From assembly GCA_019637225.1 (NCBI GenBank), contig JAHBWC010000035.1:1-64000 (forward strand): a stretch of 64,000 bases of DNA, written 5' to 3'. The position numbers and the translations under genes are program-made. Under the pieces are notes generated by a model. The model had not been told where the DNA came from. It ran no database searches and saw only the letters and a list, made by a program, of their open reading frames with translations. This document shows, piece after piece, positions 17,005-25,150 of the stretch; the stretch's first letter is position 1; each line of letters starts with the position of its first letter. This DNA comes from Labilithrix sp. (lineage in GTDB: Bacteria; Myxococcota_A; Polyangia; Polyangiales; Polyangiaceae).

Positions 17005-17418
17005 ATGCCGCTCTTCGTCCGCAAGAACGAACGCCGCGAAGTTCGGCGTGCCATCCCGATGTCCTGCCAGATCGTGCGCGAGCGCGATTTTCGCCTCGTC
17101 TCGGAGAGGGCGCTCGACGTCTCTCCCGACGGGATGCTCGTCGCGACCGACGTCGAGCTCGAGCCCGGCGAGAACGTGTTCGTCTCGTTTCGCGCGACGC
17201 AGCTCGGGATCTGGTTCGACACCGAGGCGCACGTCGCGCGCGTGATTCGCGGGAGGCGACCGGGCGACAAGGGGAGGGGCATCGCGCTCCGCTTCTCGAC
17301 GATGCCGCGCGTGAAGCGGTTCATCCTCCGCGGTCACTTGAGAAACGTTCCACCGCCCGTCCCGCGCCGCGCGCAGCGGATCGACTGGGCGGCCACCGTC
17401 CGGAGCATCTTGCCATGA
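17005..17418 (+). CDS. PilZ domain protein (c-di-GMP receptor candidate)
   Basis: A 137-residue protein that is essentially one PilZ domain. The c-di-GMP signature is intact: RREVR near residue 12 (RxxxR) and DVSPDG near residue 40 ([D/N]xSxxG). Strands such as FVSFRATQLGIWFDTEAHVARVIRG follow. PilZ proteins bind c-di-GMP and modulate motility, secretion or polysaccharide synthesis. ATG 17005 begins the domain directly; TTGGCC (16967) and TACGAT (16992), 19 nt apart, may be its promoter. Its stop overlaps the next ATG (ATGA), so the two PilZ genes are translationally coupled. Confidence 0.85.
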   Translation: MPLFVRKNERREVRRAIPMSCQIVRERDFRLVSERALDVSPDGMLVATDVELEPGENVFVSFRATQLGIWFDTEAHVARVIRGRRPGDKGRGIALRFSTMPRVKRFILRGHLRNVPPPVPRRAQRIDWAATVRSILP

Positions 17419-18056
17419 TCGCTTTTGCCTCTCCGTCGCTCGTCTCACCGTTCATGCCGCCGTCGCTCCCTGCGGCGGGCTCGCTTCACGAGTCGCGCCG
17501 TGGCTCGCCGCGCCGCGAGGTCGTGTTGCCTTGCCAGGCCGTCCGCGAGCACGACTTCCGGCTCATCGCCGATCGCACGCTCGACATCTCGATCGAGGGA
17601 CTCCTCTTGCCCCTCCGCACGCGGGTGCTCACGGGAGAGACGCTGATCGTGTCGTTCGCGATCCCCGGCATGTGGATCGACGCCGAGGCGACCGTCGCGC
17701 GCGTCGTCCACGGACGCCGTCCGGGCGACGACGGGCTCGCTGTCGGCGTCATCTTCGATTGGCTCGCGCCCTCCGCCCGCGCCGCGCTGGCCGGCTTCCT
17801 TCACGGACGCCGATCGCCGCTCCCGCGTCGCGGACCGCTCGCGCGCCTCCGCCGAGGCGAGGCCGCGCCGCGGCTCGCCGATGAGACCGCCATGCAGAAC
17901 ATCCTCCTCCCGAAGATCGAAGAAGTCGCCGACGTGACCGCGGAGGCCGCGGACGTCGTCGACGACGACGCCGTGGACGGGCTCGGCGTGCTTCGCGCCG
18001 TCGTCGGCGCGTGGCAGAGCCTCATCGTCGACGAGGGCGCCGCGAACGTCGAGTAG
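17415..18056 (+). CDS. Second PilZ domain protein, degenerate ligand motif
   Basis: A 213-residue paralogue of the preceding protein, overlapping it by four bases. The PilZ body is recognisable (CQAVREHDFRLIADRTLDIS, then ARVVHGRRPGDDG, nearly identical to its neighbour). The second motif DISIEG is kept, but the first reads RREVV, so the second arginine of RxxxR is lost. It also has an extra N-terminal stretch and an acidic C-terminal tail of about 70 residues (EEVADVTAEAADVVDDDAVD-like). It may be a partner or regulator of the first protein rather than a direct c-di-GMP binder. Its last codons are echoed beyond the stop. Confidence 0.8.
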   Translation: MIAFASPSLVSPFMPPSLPAAGSLHESRRGSPRREVVLPCQAVREHDFRLIADRTLDISIEGLLLPLRTRVLTGETLIVSFAIPGMWIDAEATVARVVHGRRPGDDGLAVGVIFDWLAPSARAALAGFLHGRRSPLPRRGPLARLRRGEAAPRLADETAMQNILLPKIEEVADVTAEAADVVDDDAVDGLGVLRAVVGAWQSLIVDEGAANVE

Positions 18057-18090
18057 GGGCGACCGCGGAGCCTCATCGTCGACGAGGGCG
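18017..18090. repeat. Duplicated 3' end of the second PilZ gene
   Basis: A 23-mer GAGCCTCATCGTCGACGAGG plus GCG occurs at 18017-18039, inside the gene (residues SLIVDEG), and at 18068-18090, 12 nt past the stop. The period is 51 bp. Confidence 0.85.
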
Positions 18091-18189
18091 TGACGCGCCG
18101 TCGCGTAGGCGCACCACGCGCTTCGCGCGAGGTCGGCCGCCCTCACGAGGGTGCGCGCGCTCGCGGGGCATCGACCGCACCAAATGCGA

Positions 18190-18223
18190 CGACGCCGCGC
18201 CCTTGGGGAGGGACGCGGCGTCG
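18190..18223. terminator. Hairpin between convergent genes (outer)
   Basis: CGACGCCGCG (18190-18199) pairs perfectly with CGCGGCGTCG (18214-18223) around a loop containing CCC/GGG. It lies between the second PilZ gene (+) and the protease-like gene (-). Confidence 0.6.
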
Positions 18224-18228
18224 GGGTG

Positions 18229-18252
18229 ACGTGCGCCGTTGCCGGCGCACGT
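18229..18252. terminator. Hairpin at the end of the protease-like gene
   Basis: ACGTGCGCCG (18229-18238), TTGC loop, CGGCGCACGT (18243-18252): a perfect 10-bp stem, 17 nt past the stop of the minus-strand gene. Confidence 0.6.
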
Positions 18253-18268
18253 GGCACGGTTGGGTCGG

Positions 18269-19831
18269 TCAGCGCAGGATGATCGTCCCGTCGCTCGAGC
18301 CGCCGCCGCAGCTGCCGCAGCCGCCGTAGTCGATCGAGTTGTCCGGCTCGCCGCCGCCGCACGACGGACCGGTGCAGCCATCGGGCTCGGGCGGGCAGAC
18401 GTCGGGGTTGTCCTGCGGACCGGTGCAGACCTCGGCGTCGCCGTCGCCGCCGTTGCTGCCGGCGCCGGACGAACCGGAGGAGGAGCCGGAGCTGCCCGAC
18501 GAGCCCGACGAGCCCGCACCCGAGCTGCCGGAGGAGCCGGAGCTGCCGGAGCTGCCCGAGGAGCCGGAGCTACCCGAGGAGGAAGCGCCGGAGGAGCCGG
18601 AGCTGCCCGAGGAGCCGGAGCTACCCGAGGAGGAAGCGCCGGAGGAGCCGGAGCTGCCCGAGGAGCCGGAGCTACCCGAGGAGCCGGAGCTGCCCGAGGA
18701 GCCGGAGCTACCCGACGAGCCGGAGCTGCCCGACGAGCCCGACGAACCGTCGCCGGAGGAGCCCGACGAGCCCGAGCTGCCGGAGGAGCCGTCGCTGCCG
18801 CTCGACGAGCCGTTGCTGCCGCTCGAGGAGCCGTCGCTGCCCGCGCCGCCGCCCGGGTTGGGCGAGCCGTCGGAGTTGTAGCCGCCGCCGCCGTCGTCGC
18901 AGTTGCCGGGGACGCCGTCATCGCCGCCCGACGAGCCGGAGCTGCCCGAGCTGCCGTCGCCCGACGAGCCGGAGCTGCCCGAGCTGCCGTCGCCCGACGA
19001 GCCCGACGAGCCGGAGCTGCCCGAGCTGCCGCCGCTCGAAGAACCGCCGCTCGACGAGGTGCCGTTGCCCTCATCCTCGCAGCCCGGCTTCGGCGGAGGC
19101 GTCCCGTAGGTGCGGGTGCTCAGGGCCTTCGCAGACTTGTGACCGCAGGCGGCCTTGGGGGAGAGCCAGCCGACGAGGTCGTTGACGCGCGCGATGTGGA
19201 GCTTGCCGGTCGTCAAGCCGCGTCCGGTGACGACGCCGACGATCTCGTTCTTCTCGTTCACGACCGCGCCGCCGGTGTCGAGCGTCTCGCCCGTCGGGAT
19301 GTCGGTGATGAACGCGTGGGGGAACGTGCGGAAGCGGTCGAACGTCGAGGGGAGCATCTCGAACGAGCTCCCGGTGCCGCGGACGCGCATGCCCTTGGTG
19401 TTCGTCGCGACCTTCTGCTCCGACAGCTTCGGGTACGCCGCGAGCTGGATCGGGCGATCGAGGTAGATGACGCCGACGTCGTGCTTGCGCGGGTGCGACA
19501 GGTCGCTGTTGTAGTTCATCCAGTCGTACGTCATGCCGCGCACGCCGTTGACCTTCGTCTTGCCGTCGGCGGACGTCACCGTCCAGCGCGCCTTGCCCGC
19601 GATGAGGTGACCCGAGGTCAGCACGACGCGGGGGGCGATCAGGATGCCCGACCCCTCTCCGACACGCGTGCCGTTCGCGTCATGAAGGACGAGCGAGACG
19701 CTGGCAGCCTGGATGGTCTGAGCGGTGGCGCCTTCCGTCTTCTCGTCGGCGCTCCCGCAGCCCGCGAGGGTGCCGAGCGAGCTGATGAGGATGGCGGCGC
19801 ATGCTGCTCCGAGAACCCGGGATCCGATCAT
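18269..19831 (-). CDS. Trypsin-like protease-fold lipoprotein with long SSG repeat
   Basis: A 520-residue exported protein. ATG 19831 is chosen because GGAGG lies 8 nt upstream and the signal peptide with lipobox LAGC25 follows at once. Residues about 38-225 are an S1-type protease fold: LTSGH75 in place of TAAHC, D118 in KHDVGVIYL, and LDT186GGAV where GDSGGP is expected, so the nucleophile position is Thr. Residues about 258-460 are nearly pure Ser-Ser-Gly repeats. The last 60 residues have paired cysteines (CTGPQDNPDVCPP, CGSCGGG) and end TIILR. The repeat probably forms a flexible stalk displaying the C-terminal module. It may be an inactive protease homologue or a Thr variant. Confidence 0.8.
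   Translation of the reverse strand: MIGSRVLGAACAAILISSLGTLAGCGSADEKTEGATAQTIQAASVSLVLHDANGTRVGEGSGILIAPRVVLTSGHLIAGKARWTVTSADGKTKVNGVRGMTYDWMNYNSDLSHPRKHDVGVIYLDRPIQLAAYPKLSEQKVATNTKGMRVRGTGSSFEMLPSTFDRFRTFPHAFITDIPTGETLDTGGAVVNEKNEIVGVVTGRGLTTGKLHIARVNDLVGWLSPKAACGHKSAKALSTRTYGTPPPKPGCEDEGNGTSSSGGSSSGGSSGSSGSSGSSGDGSSGSSGSSGDGSSGSSGSSGGDDGVPGNCDDGGGGYNSDGSPNPGGGAGSDGSSSGSNGSSSGSDGSSGSSGSSGSSGDGSSGSSGSSGSSGSSGSSGSSGSSGSSGSSGSSGSSGASSSGSSGSSGSSGSSGASSSGSSGSSGSSGSSGSSGSSGAGSSGSSGSSGSSSGSSGAGSNGGDGDAEVCTGPQDNPDVCPPEPDGCTGPSCGGGEPDNSIDYGGCGSCGGGSSDGTIILR
18471..19070. repeat. Ser-Gly codon repeat array
   Basis: Imperfect 9-, 18- and 54-bp units of gagctgcc/gaggagccg type encode (SSG)n on the minus strand. 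A higher-order unit ending GAGGAGGAAGCGCCG recurs near 18570 and 18624. This is a coding microsatellite likely to vary in length between strains. Confidence 0.85.
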
Positions 19832-20352
19832 GGTCTGAACCTCCGCTTCGACTGAGTTTCCAGCAGCAGCGCCCCAATCCGCCGTCGCTGATTTACCCGT
19901 CGGGCTTTGGTTTTCATGTGCATGCGGCCTGCCAAGCGCGACTGATCGCGGGATCAGGGGATTTGGGCGCGATTGTCGATGTGGGCTCCTGGGGGTAGTG
20001 CGTCCTGCAGACATCAGCCTGGATCATCGTTTTCCCCCCGGACGATCCAGCCTCACGGCGCGTCCACCCCCGCTGGATTACAGCTGTTTTGGAGAAGTGT
20101 GGCCAGGGCGGTGTGGCGCGCTCACAACGGCGGATCGCGCGCGACGCTCGCGCGTGTGGGCCGCCTGCGCGCCGTGGCGTCGAACGTGCAGTCCTTCTGG
20201 CGAGGCATCGCCGGCGTCCGTCCGCACGAAGGAGCCTCGGTCGACGATCGATGAGAAGATGAACCGACGGCGTCGCGCTCGCTGGACCGTGTCCACCGGG
20301 GTCCGAGAGCACGCGCCGGCTGCCGATACCGCGTTCGAGAGGGAGCTTGTTC
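19832..20352. other. Intergenic region between divergent lipoprotein genes
   Basis: These 521 bases carry no frame I would call a gene. An inverted repeat CTGGATC (20019-20025) / GATCCAG (20044-20050) with an 18-nt loop is the only clear structure. The ribosome sites of both flanking genes lie at the edges. Confidence 0.45.
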
Positions 20353-21102
20353 ATGCAGAAGACGCGCGCATTCTTGTCCGTCGCTTTGACCGCGAGCTTG
20401 ATCGTGCTGGCCGCCGGCGCGTGTGACAGTGATCCGTCGAGCAGCTTCAACGACGGCGAGGATGACTCGGGAGCCGGCGATACGGGGCCGGGCTTCAACA
20501 CCGACGGCGACACGACCGGCCGAGACGCGACGGGACCCGTCGACTGCAAGCCGTCGCTGCCCGCGTCGTTTACGCCGGCCTGGAAGCCGCCGACGAAGGC
20601 CAACGTCTGCGGTACCGACCAGATCAGCGCGTACTTCCAGGCGTGCATCGCGAACCTGGGCCTCGACGCCGGCGACGCCTGCAAGACATGGATGGACGCG
20701 AACACCGCGTGCGGCACCTGCATCGAGACGGCCGACAACTCGGGGCCGATCCAGTGGCACCGCGACCGCTACTACTACACGCTCAACATCGCGGGCTGCC
20801 TCGCCATCGAGCGGAACGAGCTCGCCGAGGGGCAGTGCCCGGCCACGTACGCCGCGTCGATTCAGTGTCAGCGCGACTCGTGCGACGGCTGCTTCCAGTC
20901 GGGCGACGCGACGTTCGAGGACTTCCAGCGCTGCCAGCAGAGCGCGAAGCAGAGCGCGTGCGCCGGCTTCGAAGGGAAGGTCGGGCAGATCTGCGGGACC
21001 ACGTACAACGATCCGGACGGCGGCGCGTTCCGCTGCTTCCGCAACAACGACAATGCGGGGACCCACATTCTCCGCCTCGCGGGCATCTTCTGCGGGCCGT
21101 GA
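20353..21102 (+). CDS. Cysteine-rich lipoprotein of unknown function
   Basis: A 249-residue exported protein. ATG 20353 is chosen over the in-frame TTG 20347 because GGGAG (20341-20345) is then well placed. The signal peptide ends in lipobox LAAGAC (near residue 26). An acidic Asp/Gly/Thr linker follows (DGEDDSGAGDTGPG-like), then a domain with more than a dozen cysteines in pairs (CGTDQISAYFQAC, CGTCIE, CQRDSCDGCFQ, RCQQSAKQSACAG), probably disulfide-bonded. This architecture is common among myxobacterial surface lipoproteins, but the function is unknown. Confidence 0.7.
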   Translation: MQKTRAFLSVALTASLIVLAAGACDSDPSSSFNDGEDDSGAGDTGPGFNTDGDTTGRDATGPVDCKPSLPASFTPAWKPPTKANVCGTDQISAYFQACIANLGLDAGDACKTWMDANTACGTCIETADNSGPIQWHRDRYYYTLNIAGCLAIERNELAEGQCPATYAASIQCQRDSCDGCFQSGDATFEDFQRCQQSAKQSACAGFEGKVGQICGTTYNDPDGGAFRCFRNNDNAGTHILRLAGIFCGP

Positions 21103-21126
21103 GGCGAGGGCGGCGCGGCGGCGCGA

Positions 21127-22158
21127 CTACCAGTCGGCGATCGCCGCGCCCCAGGTGAACCCGGAGCCGAACGCGATCATCGCGACCTTCATTCCGCGAC
21201 GGAGCTTGCCGCTCGCCTCGGCCTCGGCGAGGAGGATCGGGATCGTCGCGGCGGTCGTGTTCCCGTAGCGCTCGATGTTGTGGACGATCTTCTCGTCCGG
21301 GATGCCGAGCTGCTGCTGGATGAACTGGTTGATGCGCATGTTCGCCTGGTGGAAGAAGAACATGTCGATGTCCTGCCCGGTGCAGCCCGCATCGATGCAG
21401 ACTTCCATCAGGACGGTCATCATCCGCTCGACGGCGTTCTTGAAGACGAGCTTGCCCTCCATCTTCGCCCACATCATCTCGGGATCGACCTGACCGGTCC
21501 CGTCGGCGTTCTGCGGGATGAACGGGCGGCGGCGCATGTCCCAGATCTTCTGGCAGAGCGCGTCGGCGAAGCGGCCGTCGGCGCCGAGCTTCCACGAGCG
21601 GACGCCGCGGTCTTCGTCGGTCGCGCTCACGACGACGGCGCCGGCCCCGTCGCCGAAGAGCGAGGCGACGTTGCGGCCGTTCGTCGAGAGGTCGATCGCG
21701 GCGGAGTGAACCTCGGCGCCCACGACGAGCACGTGCTTGCAGGCGCCGGACTTCACCATCGAGGCGGCCGTGCCGAGCGAGTAGAGGAAGCCCGAGCACT
21801 GGTTGCGGACGTCGAGCGCCGGGACGAACTTCGCGTTCGGGCCGTCGCAGACACCGAGCTTCTTCTGCAGGTAGACGCCCGAGCCGGGGAACGCGTGATC
21901 CGGCGAGAGCGTCGCGAAGATGATCATGTCGAGATCGGTCTTCGCGATCCCGGCGCGCGCGATCGCCGCCTCCGCGGCGTGGAGGCCGAGGTCGCTCGTG
22001 GCGACGCCCTCGTCCGCGAAGCGCCGCTCCTCGATGCCGGTGCGCTTGTGGATCCACTCGTGCGTCGTGTCGATGCCGTACTGCGCGCGGAGATCGTCGT
22101 TGGTCACACGGCGCGGCGGTACGTAGAAGCCGGTGCCGGAGATGAATGCGTTGGGCAC
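21127..22158 (-). CDS. fabH: 3-oxoacyl-ACP synthase III (KAS III)
   Basis: A 343-residue thiolase-fold condensing enzyme. The KAS III triad is complete: C121 in RNQCSGFLYS, H270 in FFFHQANMRI and N300 in ERYGNTTAATIP. It also has the GDGAGAVVV glycine loop and C-terminal FGSGFTWGA. FabH condenses an acyl-CoA starter with malonyl-ACP to begin fatty acid synthesis; in branched-chain producers several paralogues exist. It is slightly longer than typical FabH (about 320). The start GTG 22158 has GAGGA 8 nt upstream; the frame remains open further upstream without a better start. TTGCAA with an AATCGT 17 nt on may be its promoter. No fab neighbours, so it may serve a special starter unit. Confidence 0.88.
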   Translation of the reverse strand: MPNAFISGTGFYVPPRRVTNDDLRAQYGIDTTHEWIHKRTGIEERRFADEGVATSDLGLHAAEAAIARAGIAKTDLDMIIFATLSPDHAFPGSGVYLQKKLGVCDGPNAKFVPALDVRNQCSGFLYSLGTAASMVKSGACKHVLVVGAEVHSAAIDLSTNGRNVASLFGDGAGAVVVSATDEDRGVRSWKLGADGRFADALCQKIWDMRRRPFIPQNADGTGQVDPEMMWAKMEGKLVFKNAVERMMTVLMEVCIDAGCTGQDIDMFFFHQANMRINQFIQQQLGIPDEKIVHNIERYGNTTAATIPILLAEAEASGKLRRGMKVAMIAFGSGFTWGAAIADW

Positions 22159-22309
22159 GTTTGGAGTCCTCGGGAGCCACGATTCCAGACCGCCGTGGCC
22201 GTTGCAAGGGCGGGCGGACCCGAGGAGGCGATGTGCGATGCGCCGCGCTCGACCGCGCCGGCTTGGAACCGCACGAGAAGCTCGATCGTTTCTTGCTAGG
22301 ATGCGGTCC

Positions 22310-23335
22310 ATGCTTCGACGCCTCGCTTCGCTGTCGGTCCTCGTCCTCGCCGTCCCGTCTTGCTCGTCGGAGAGCACCACCCCGCAGGTCGACACGAAGA
22401 TCGGCGACATACGGGCCAACGAGGTCTGGAAGGACGGGCTCGAGCTCACCGGTCCGGTGCGCATCTTCGAGGGGGCCACGGTGGAGATCGAGCCGGGCGC
22501 GCGGATCCGCTGCCGCGAGTCCGTGATCATCCAGGTCGGCGGCGTGCTCCGGGTCAAGTCGACCGCCGAGCACGCGCGCATCTCGTGCACGCGCTGGCGC
22601 GGCATCCAGGTCGCGCAGAACGGGCAGCTCGACGTCGACGGGCTCGACATCGAGAACGCGGAGGTCGGCGTCGACACGACGAAGGGCGCGGGGCAGGTGA
22701 ACGTCACCAACTCGAGCATCCTCGCGACGGTCCGCCCGTTCCTCGTCGGCGCCGACTCGACGCTGAACCTCACGCGCGTGAAGGCGACGACGCCGACGCA
22801 GCTCGCGGACTTCGAGTCGAGCGTCTCGGAGGTCTTCGGCAAGCTCGTCGCGAAGTTCCTGGACTACGAGGCCAACACGAACGAAGGCATCATGATCCAG
22901 AAGGGCGGAGAGGCGGAAATCGAAGACTCCGTGCTCAAGGCGAAGAACGGCCTCGACCTCGTCTCGATGTACGGCGGCAAATCGCTGAAGCTCAGCTACT
23001 CGACGCTGAAGGGCGCGCACTGCGGGCCGCATCTCGGGGTGTCGAAGGACGAGGAGAAGCGGCCGCCGGGGAAGCTCGAGATCGATCACGTGACGAGCGA
23101 AGAGAACATCTTCGGGATCACGATCTACGCGGCGAGCGTCGAGGGGCCGCACATCGTGAAGGACTCCAACTTCACCGGCACCGCCGCGTGGCTCGACCTC
23201 CAGGGAGACCACGGGCCGATCACGTTCCAGAACGTCTTTACGACGGGGCCGGAGACGATCCTCAACACGGATCCGCCGACGATCACGAGGGCGCCGGCGA
23301 AGATCGAGGGCGCCGGCCCGCGCGGGACGTTCTAG
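22310..23335 (+). CDS. Parallel beta-helix lipoprotein
   Basis: A 341-residue exported protein. The signal peptide ends in lipobox AVPSC (near residue 18). The body is a right-handed parallel beta-helix: repeated rungs such as ATVEIEPGARIRCRES, VIIQVGGVLRVKS, GIQVAQNGQLDVDGLDIENAE and VNVTNSSI, as in pectate-lyase-like surface proteins. No catalytic residues of polysaccharide lyases are obvious, so binding or adhesion is as likely as catalysis. ATG 22310 has no Shine-Dalgarno site; TAGGAT (22297-22302) lies 7 nt before it. Divergent from fabH. Confidence 0.75.
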   Translation: MLRRLASLSVLVLAVPSCSSESTTPQVDTKIGDIRANEVWKDGLELTGPVRIFEGATVEIEPGARIRCRESVIIQVGGVLRVKSTAEHARISCTRWRGIQVAQNGQLDVDGLDIENAEVGVDTTKGAGQVNVTNSSILATVRPFLVGADSTLNLTRVKATTPTQLADFESSVSEVFGKLVAKFLDYEANTNEGIMIQKGGEAEIEDSVLKAKNGLDLVSMYGGKSLKLSYSTLKGAHCGPHLGVSKDEEKRPPGKLEIDHVTSEENIFGITIYAASVEGPHIVKDSNFTGTAAWLDLQGDHGPITFQNVFTTGPETILNTDPPTITRAPAKIEGAGPRGTF

Positions 23336-23400
23336 CGGGCGGGTCGCGAGGGGCGGCTCGTCGCCCGCGGCGACGTTACGCGGGGTGGAGGCCGGCTTTT

Positions 23401-23429
23401 TTGGCCCTCTTTCGGCGGCCCGTTAGTGT
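23401..23429 (+). promoter_or_regulatory. Promoter of the Ala/Glu/Val repeat gene
   Basis: TTGGCC (23401-23406), 17-nt spacer, TAGTGT (23424-23429). Transcription would start near 23436, after a possible GTG at 23433, leaving GGAGGT (23438-23443) as ribosome site for GTG 23448. Confidence 0.6.
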
Positions 23430-23447
23430 CGGGTGCTGGAGGTAGAT

Positions 23448-24542
23448 GTGGTCAACCTCGCATCCGAGTTCCCGAACGACAACCCGGCGCTTCACCGTGG
23501 CGTGATCTGGGTCTGCCTCGAGCCGACCGGGCGACCGCAGGCCGAGCGCGCGTGTTCCCACGAACCTTGCGCGCCGCGCCATGTGCCCGGCGAGGGCGCG
23601 GAGGCGGTCGCGGAGGCGGTCGAGGTCGCGGAGGCGGTCGAGGTCGCGGAGGCGATCGAGGTCGCGGAGGCGGTCGAGGCCGCGGAGGCGGTCGCGGTCG
23701 AGGTCGAGGTCGCGGAGGCGGTCGCGGTCGCGGAGGCGGTCGCGGTCGCGGAGGCGGTCGAGGTCGCGGAGGCGGTCGAGGTCGCGGAGGCGATCGAGGT
23801 CGCGGTCGAGGCCGCGGAGGCGGTCGCGGTCGCGGACGAGGCGCTCGAAGCGACGGCGGCCGCGCACGACTCGCTCGCTCCGCCGGAGGACGACCAGGAA
23901 GATGCGCTCGCGGGGGCGATCCTCGTCGAGGAGCTCGAGCCCGTCGAGACGAGCGTCGAAGGTGCGCTCGAGGCGCCGGCGCCTGCGATCAGTGAGGTCG
24001 TGCTCGCGGCGTCGCGCGCCGAGGTCGACGTCGACGCCGAGCTTCGGGAGCTCGCGGGTGAGGAGCCTCCGTCGAGGGTCGGAGACGTGACGCCGGTCTT
24101 CGAGGAGGTCGTCGCGAGCGATCTCGCCGCGCACGACTCGAGCGCGCTTCCGCCCGCTCCGGACGATCCGTTCACCGTCTTCGTGTGCACGCTCGCGGAC
24201 GTCGCGCTCGGCGCCGGTTCACCGCATGTGGCGTCGCTCTTGCCGGGCCTCCTCTACGATGGGCGGCTCCCGGACGTGCTCGACGCGGAGGCCGCCGAGG
24301 CCCTGCGCGCGGCGGGCGTGCTCGAGGGCGCGGAGGTGGCGCCGGCGTTCGTCGCCGTCACGTCGGCATGGCGCGCGATCCTGCGCGGTACGAGCGACGA
24401 CTTCGACGCGTGCGGCGCGTCGATGCTCGACGAGTGGGCGTCCGCCCTGCTCGCGAGCATGCTCGCGGCTCCGGCGAGCGCGTCGTCGCTCCGCCAGGAG
24501 CTTCGGACCCGCGGCGTCGCCGCGTTCGGCCTCGCCGCCTGA
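23448..24542 (+). CDS. Ala/Glu/Val-repeat protein with conserved-looking C-terminal domain
   Basis: A 364-residue protein starting at GTG 23448, four nt after GGAGGT. Residues about 50-132 are an almost pure alternation of Glu, Ala and Val (EAVEVAEA units), predicted to form a long helix or amphipathic coil. Residues about 240-364 form an ordinary globular domain (FTVFVCTLADVALGAGSPHV, GLLYDGRLPDVLDAEAAEAL, AWRAILRGTSDDFDACGASM) that I do not recognise. All codons in the repeat end in G or C, matching local coding bias, which supports this frame over the Arg/Ser-rich alternative. Function unknown; it converges on the thioredoxin-like gene with an 8-nt gap. Confidence 0.65.
   Translation: MVNLASEFPNDNPALHRGVIWVCLEPTGRPQAERACSHEPCAPRHVPGEGAEAVAEAVEVAEAVEVAEAIEVAEAVEAAEAVAVEVEVAEAVAVAEAVAVAEAVEVAEAVEVAEAIEVAVEAAEAVAVADEALEATAAAHDSLAPPEDDQEDALAGAILVEELEPVETSVEGALEAPAPAISEVVLAASRAEVDVDAELRELAGEEPPSRVGDVTPVFEEVVASDLAAHDSSALPPAPDDPFTVFVCTLADVALGAGSPHVASLLPGLLYDGRLPDVLDAEAAEALRAAGVLEGAEVAPAFVAVTSAWRAILRGTSDDFDACGASMLDEWASALLASMLAAPASASSLRQELRTRGVAAFGLAA
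23595..23845. repeat. GAGGCGGTC/GAGGTCGCG codon repeat array
   Basis: Tandem, shuffled 6-, 9- and 18-bp units of gcggaggcggtc and gaggtc. The array is stop-free in several frames because its units are multiples of three without T-A combinations. Confidence 0.85.
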
Positions 24543-24550
24543 GCGCGGAT

Positions 24551-25102
24551 CTACTTGTCGAGCAGCTTGCGGAGGCGCGGCGCGATGTTCGACACCGCGC
24601 GCTCGCCCTTCACGCCGCCCTCGAAGCGTCGCTCGGAGCCGCGGCCGTCGTCGCCGGGCTTCACGAAGAGCGGGATGAGCTTCGACGCGTAGCCGGCGGC
24701 GTTGATGCGGTCACGGTCCTCGTCGAGATCGAACTCGAGGATCGTGAGCTCGGGGAAGTCGGCGTCGAGGTCACCGCGCTGCGCCGCCTGGTGGAAGCGC
24801 TGGCACGGCTCGCACCACTTCGCGCCGACGTAGACGATGAGCTCGCGGCCGTCGGCGGCGGCCTTCGCGCGCTCGGCGCGGACGAGCGCGGGGACGTCGC
24901 CGTCGCTCGCCTTCACGAAGCGGATGCCGCGCGACAGGACGAGGGGCGCGCTCGGACCGGTGGCGCGGCTCGGGTTCGCGGGGCCGGCGGAGTCGACGGG
25001 ATCGGGCGTGGCGGTCGAGCTCTCCGCCCGGCTGCAGCCGGACAGGGCGAGGGCTAGGACGGCGATCGACGCGAGCGAACGAACGGAGGGCACCTTCGGC
25101 AT
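24551..25102 (-). CDS. Thioredoxin-fold lipoprotein (WCEPC)
   Basis: A 183-residue exported protein. The signal peptide ends in lipobox LALSGC (near residue 22). A linker rich in Ser/Pro/Ala follows, then a thioredoxin fold with ELIVYVGAKWCEPCQRF, the redox pair being C-E-P-C, and a LIPLFVKPGDDGRG cis-proline region. It probably reduces or isomerises disulfides, or delivers reductant to haem-protein maturation, at the outer face of the membrane. ATG 25102 is preferred over a GTG four codons upstream. A same-strand gene of unknown function lies 48 nt upstream. Confidence 0.85.
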   Translation of the reverse strand: MPKVPSVRSLASIAVLALALSGCSRAESSTATPDPVDSAGPANPSRATGPSAPLVLSRGIRFVKASDGDVPALVRAERAKAAADGRELIVYVGAKWCEPCQRFHQAAQRGDLDADFPELTILEFDLDEDRDRINAAGYASKLIPLFVKPGDDGRGSERRFEGGVKGERAVSNIAPRLRKLLDK

Positions 25103-25150
25103 TCTACAGCCCACGCGCCTCCGCCGGCGCGTCTTTGGAGGCCCGCGGCT

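Noticed and set aside
18339-18881. Plus-strand Glu/Leu/Pro repeat protein (PEEPELPEEP-like)
   Set aside because: Antisense reading of the Ser-Gly repeat; no start context, and the minus frame has signal peptide, protease fold and ribosome site.
18471-19070. Possible CRISPR-like array
   Set aside because: Units are codon multiples inside a reading frame with no unique spacers.
23581-24090. Arg/Ser-repeat protein resembling SR splicing factors
   Set aside because: Alternative frame of the Ala/Glu/Val repeat gene; no ribosome site or conserved domain.
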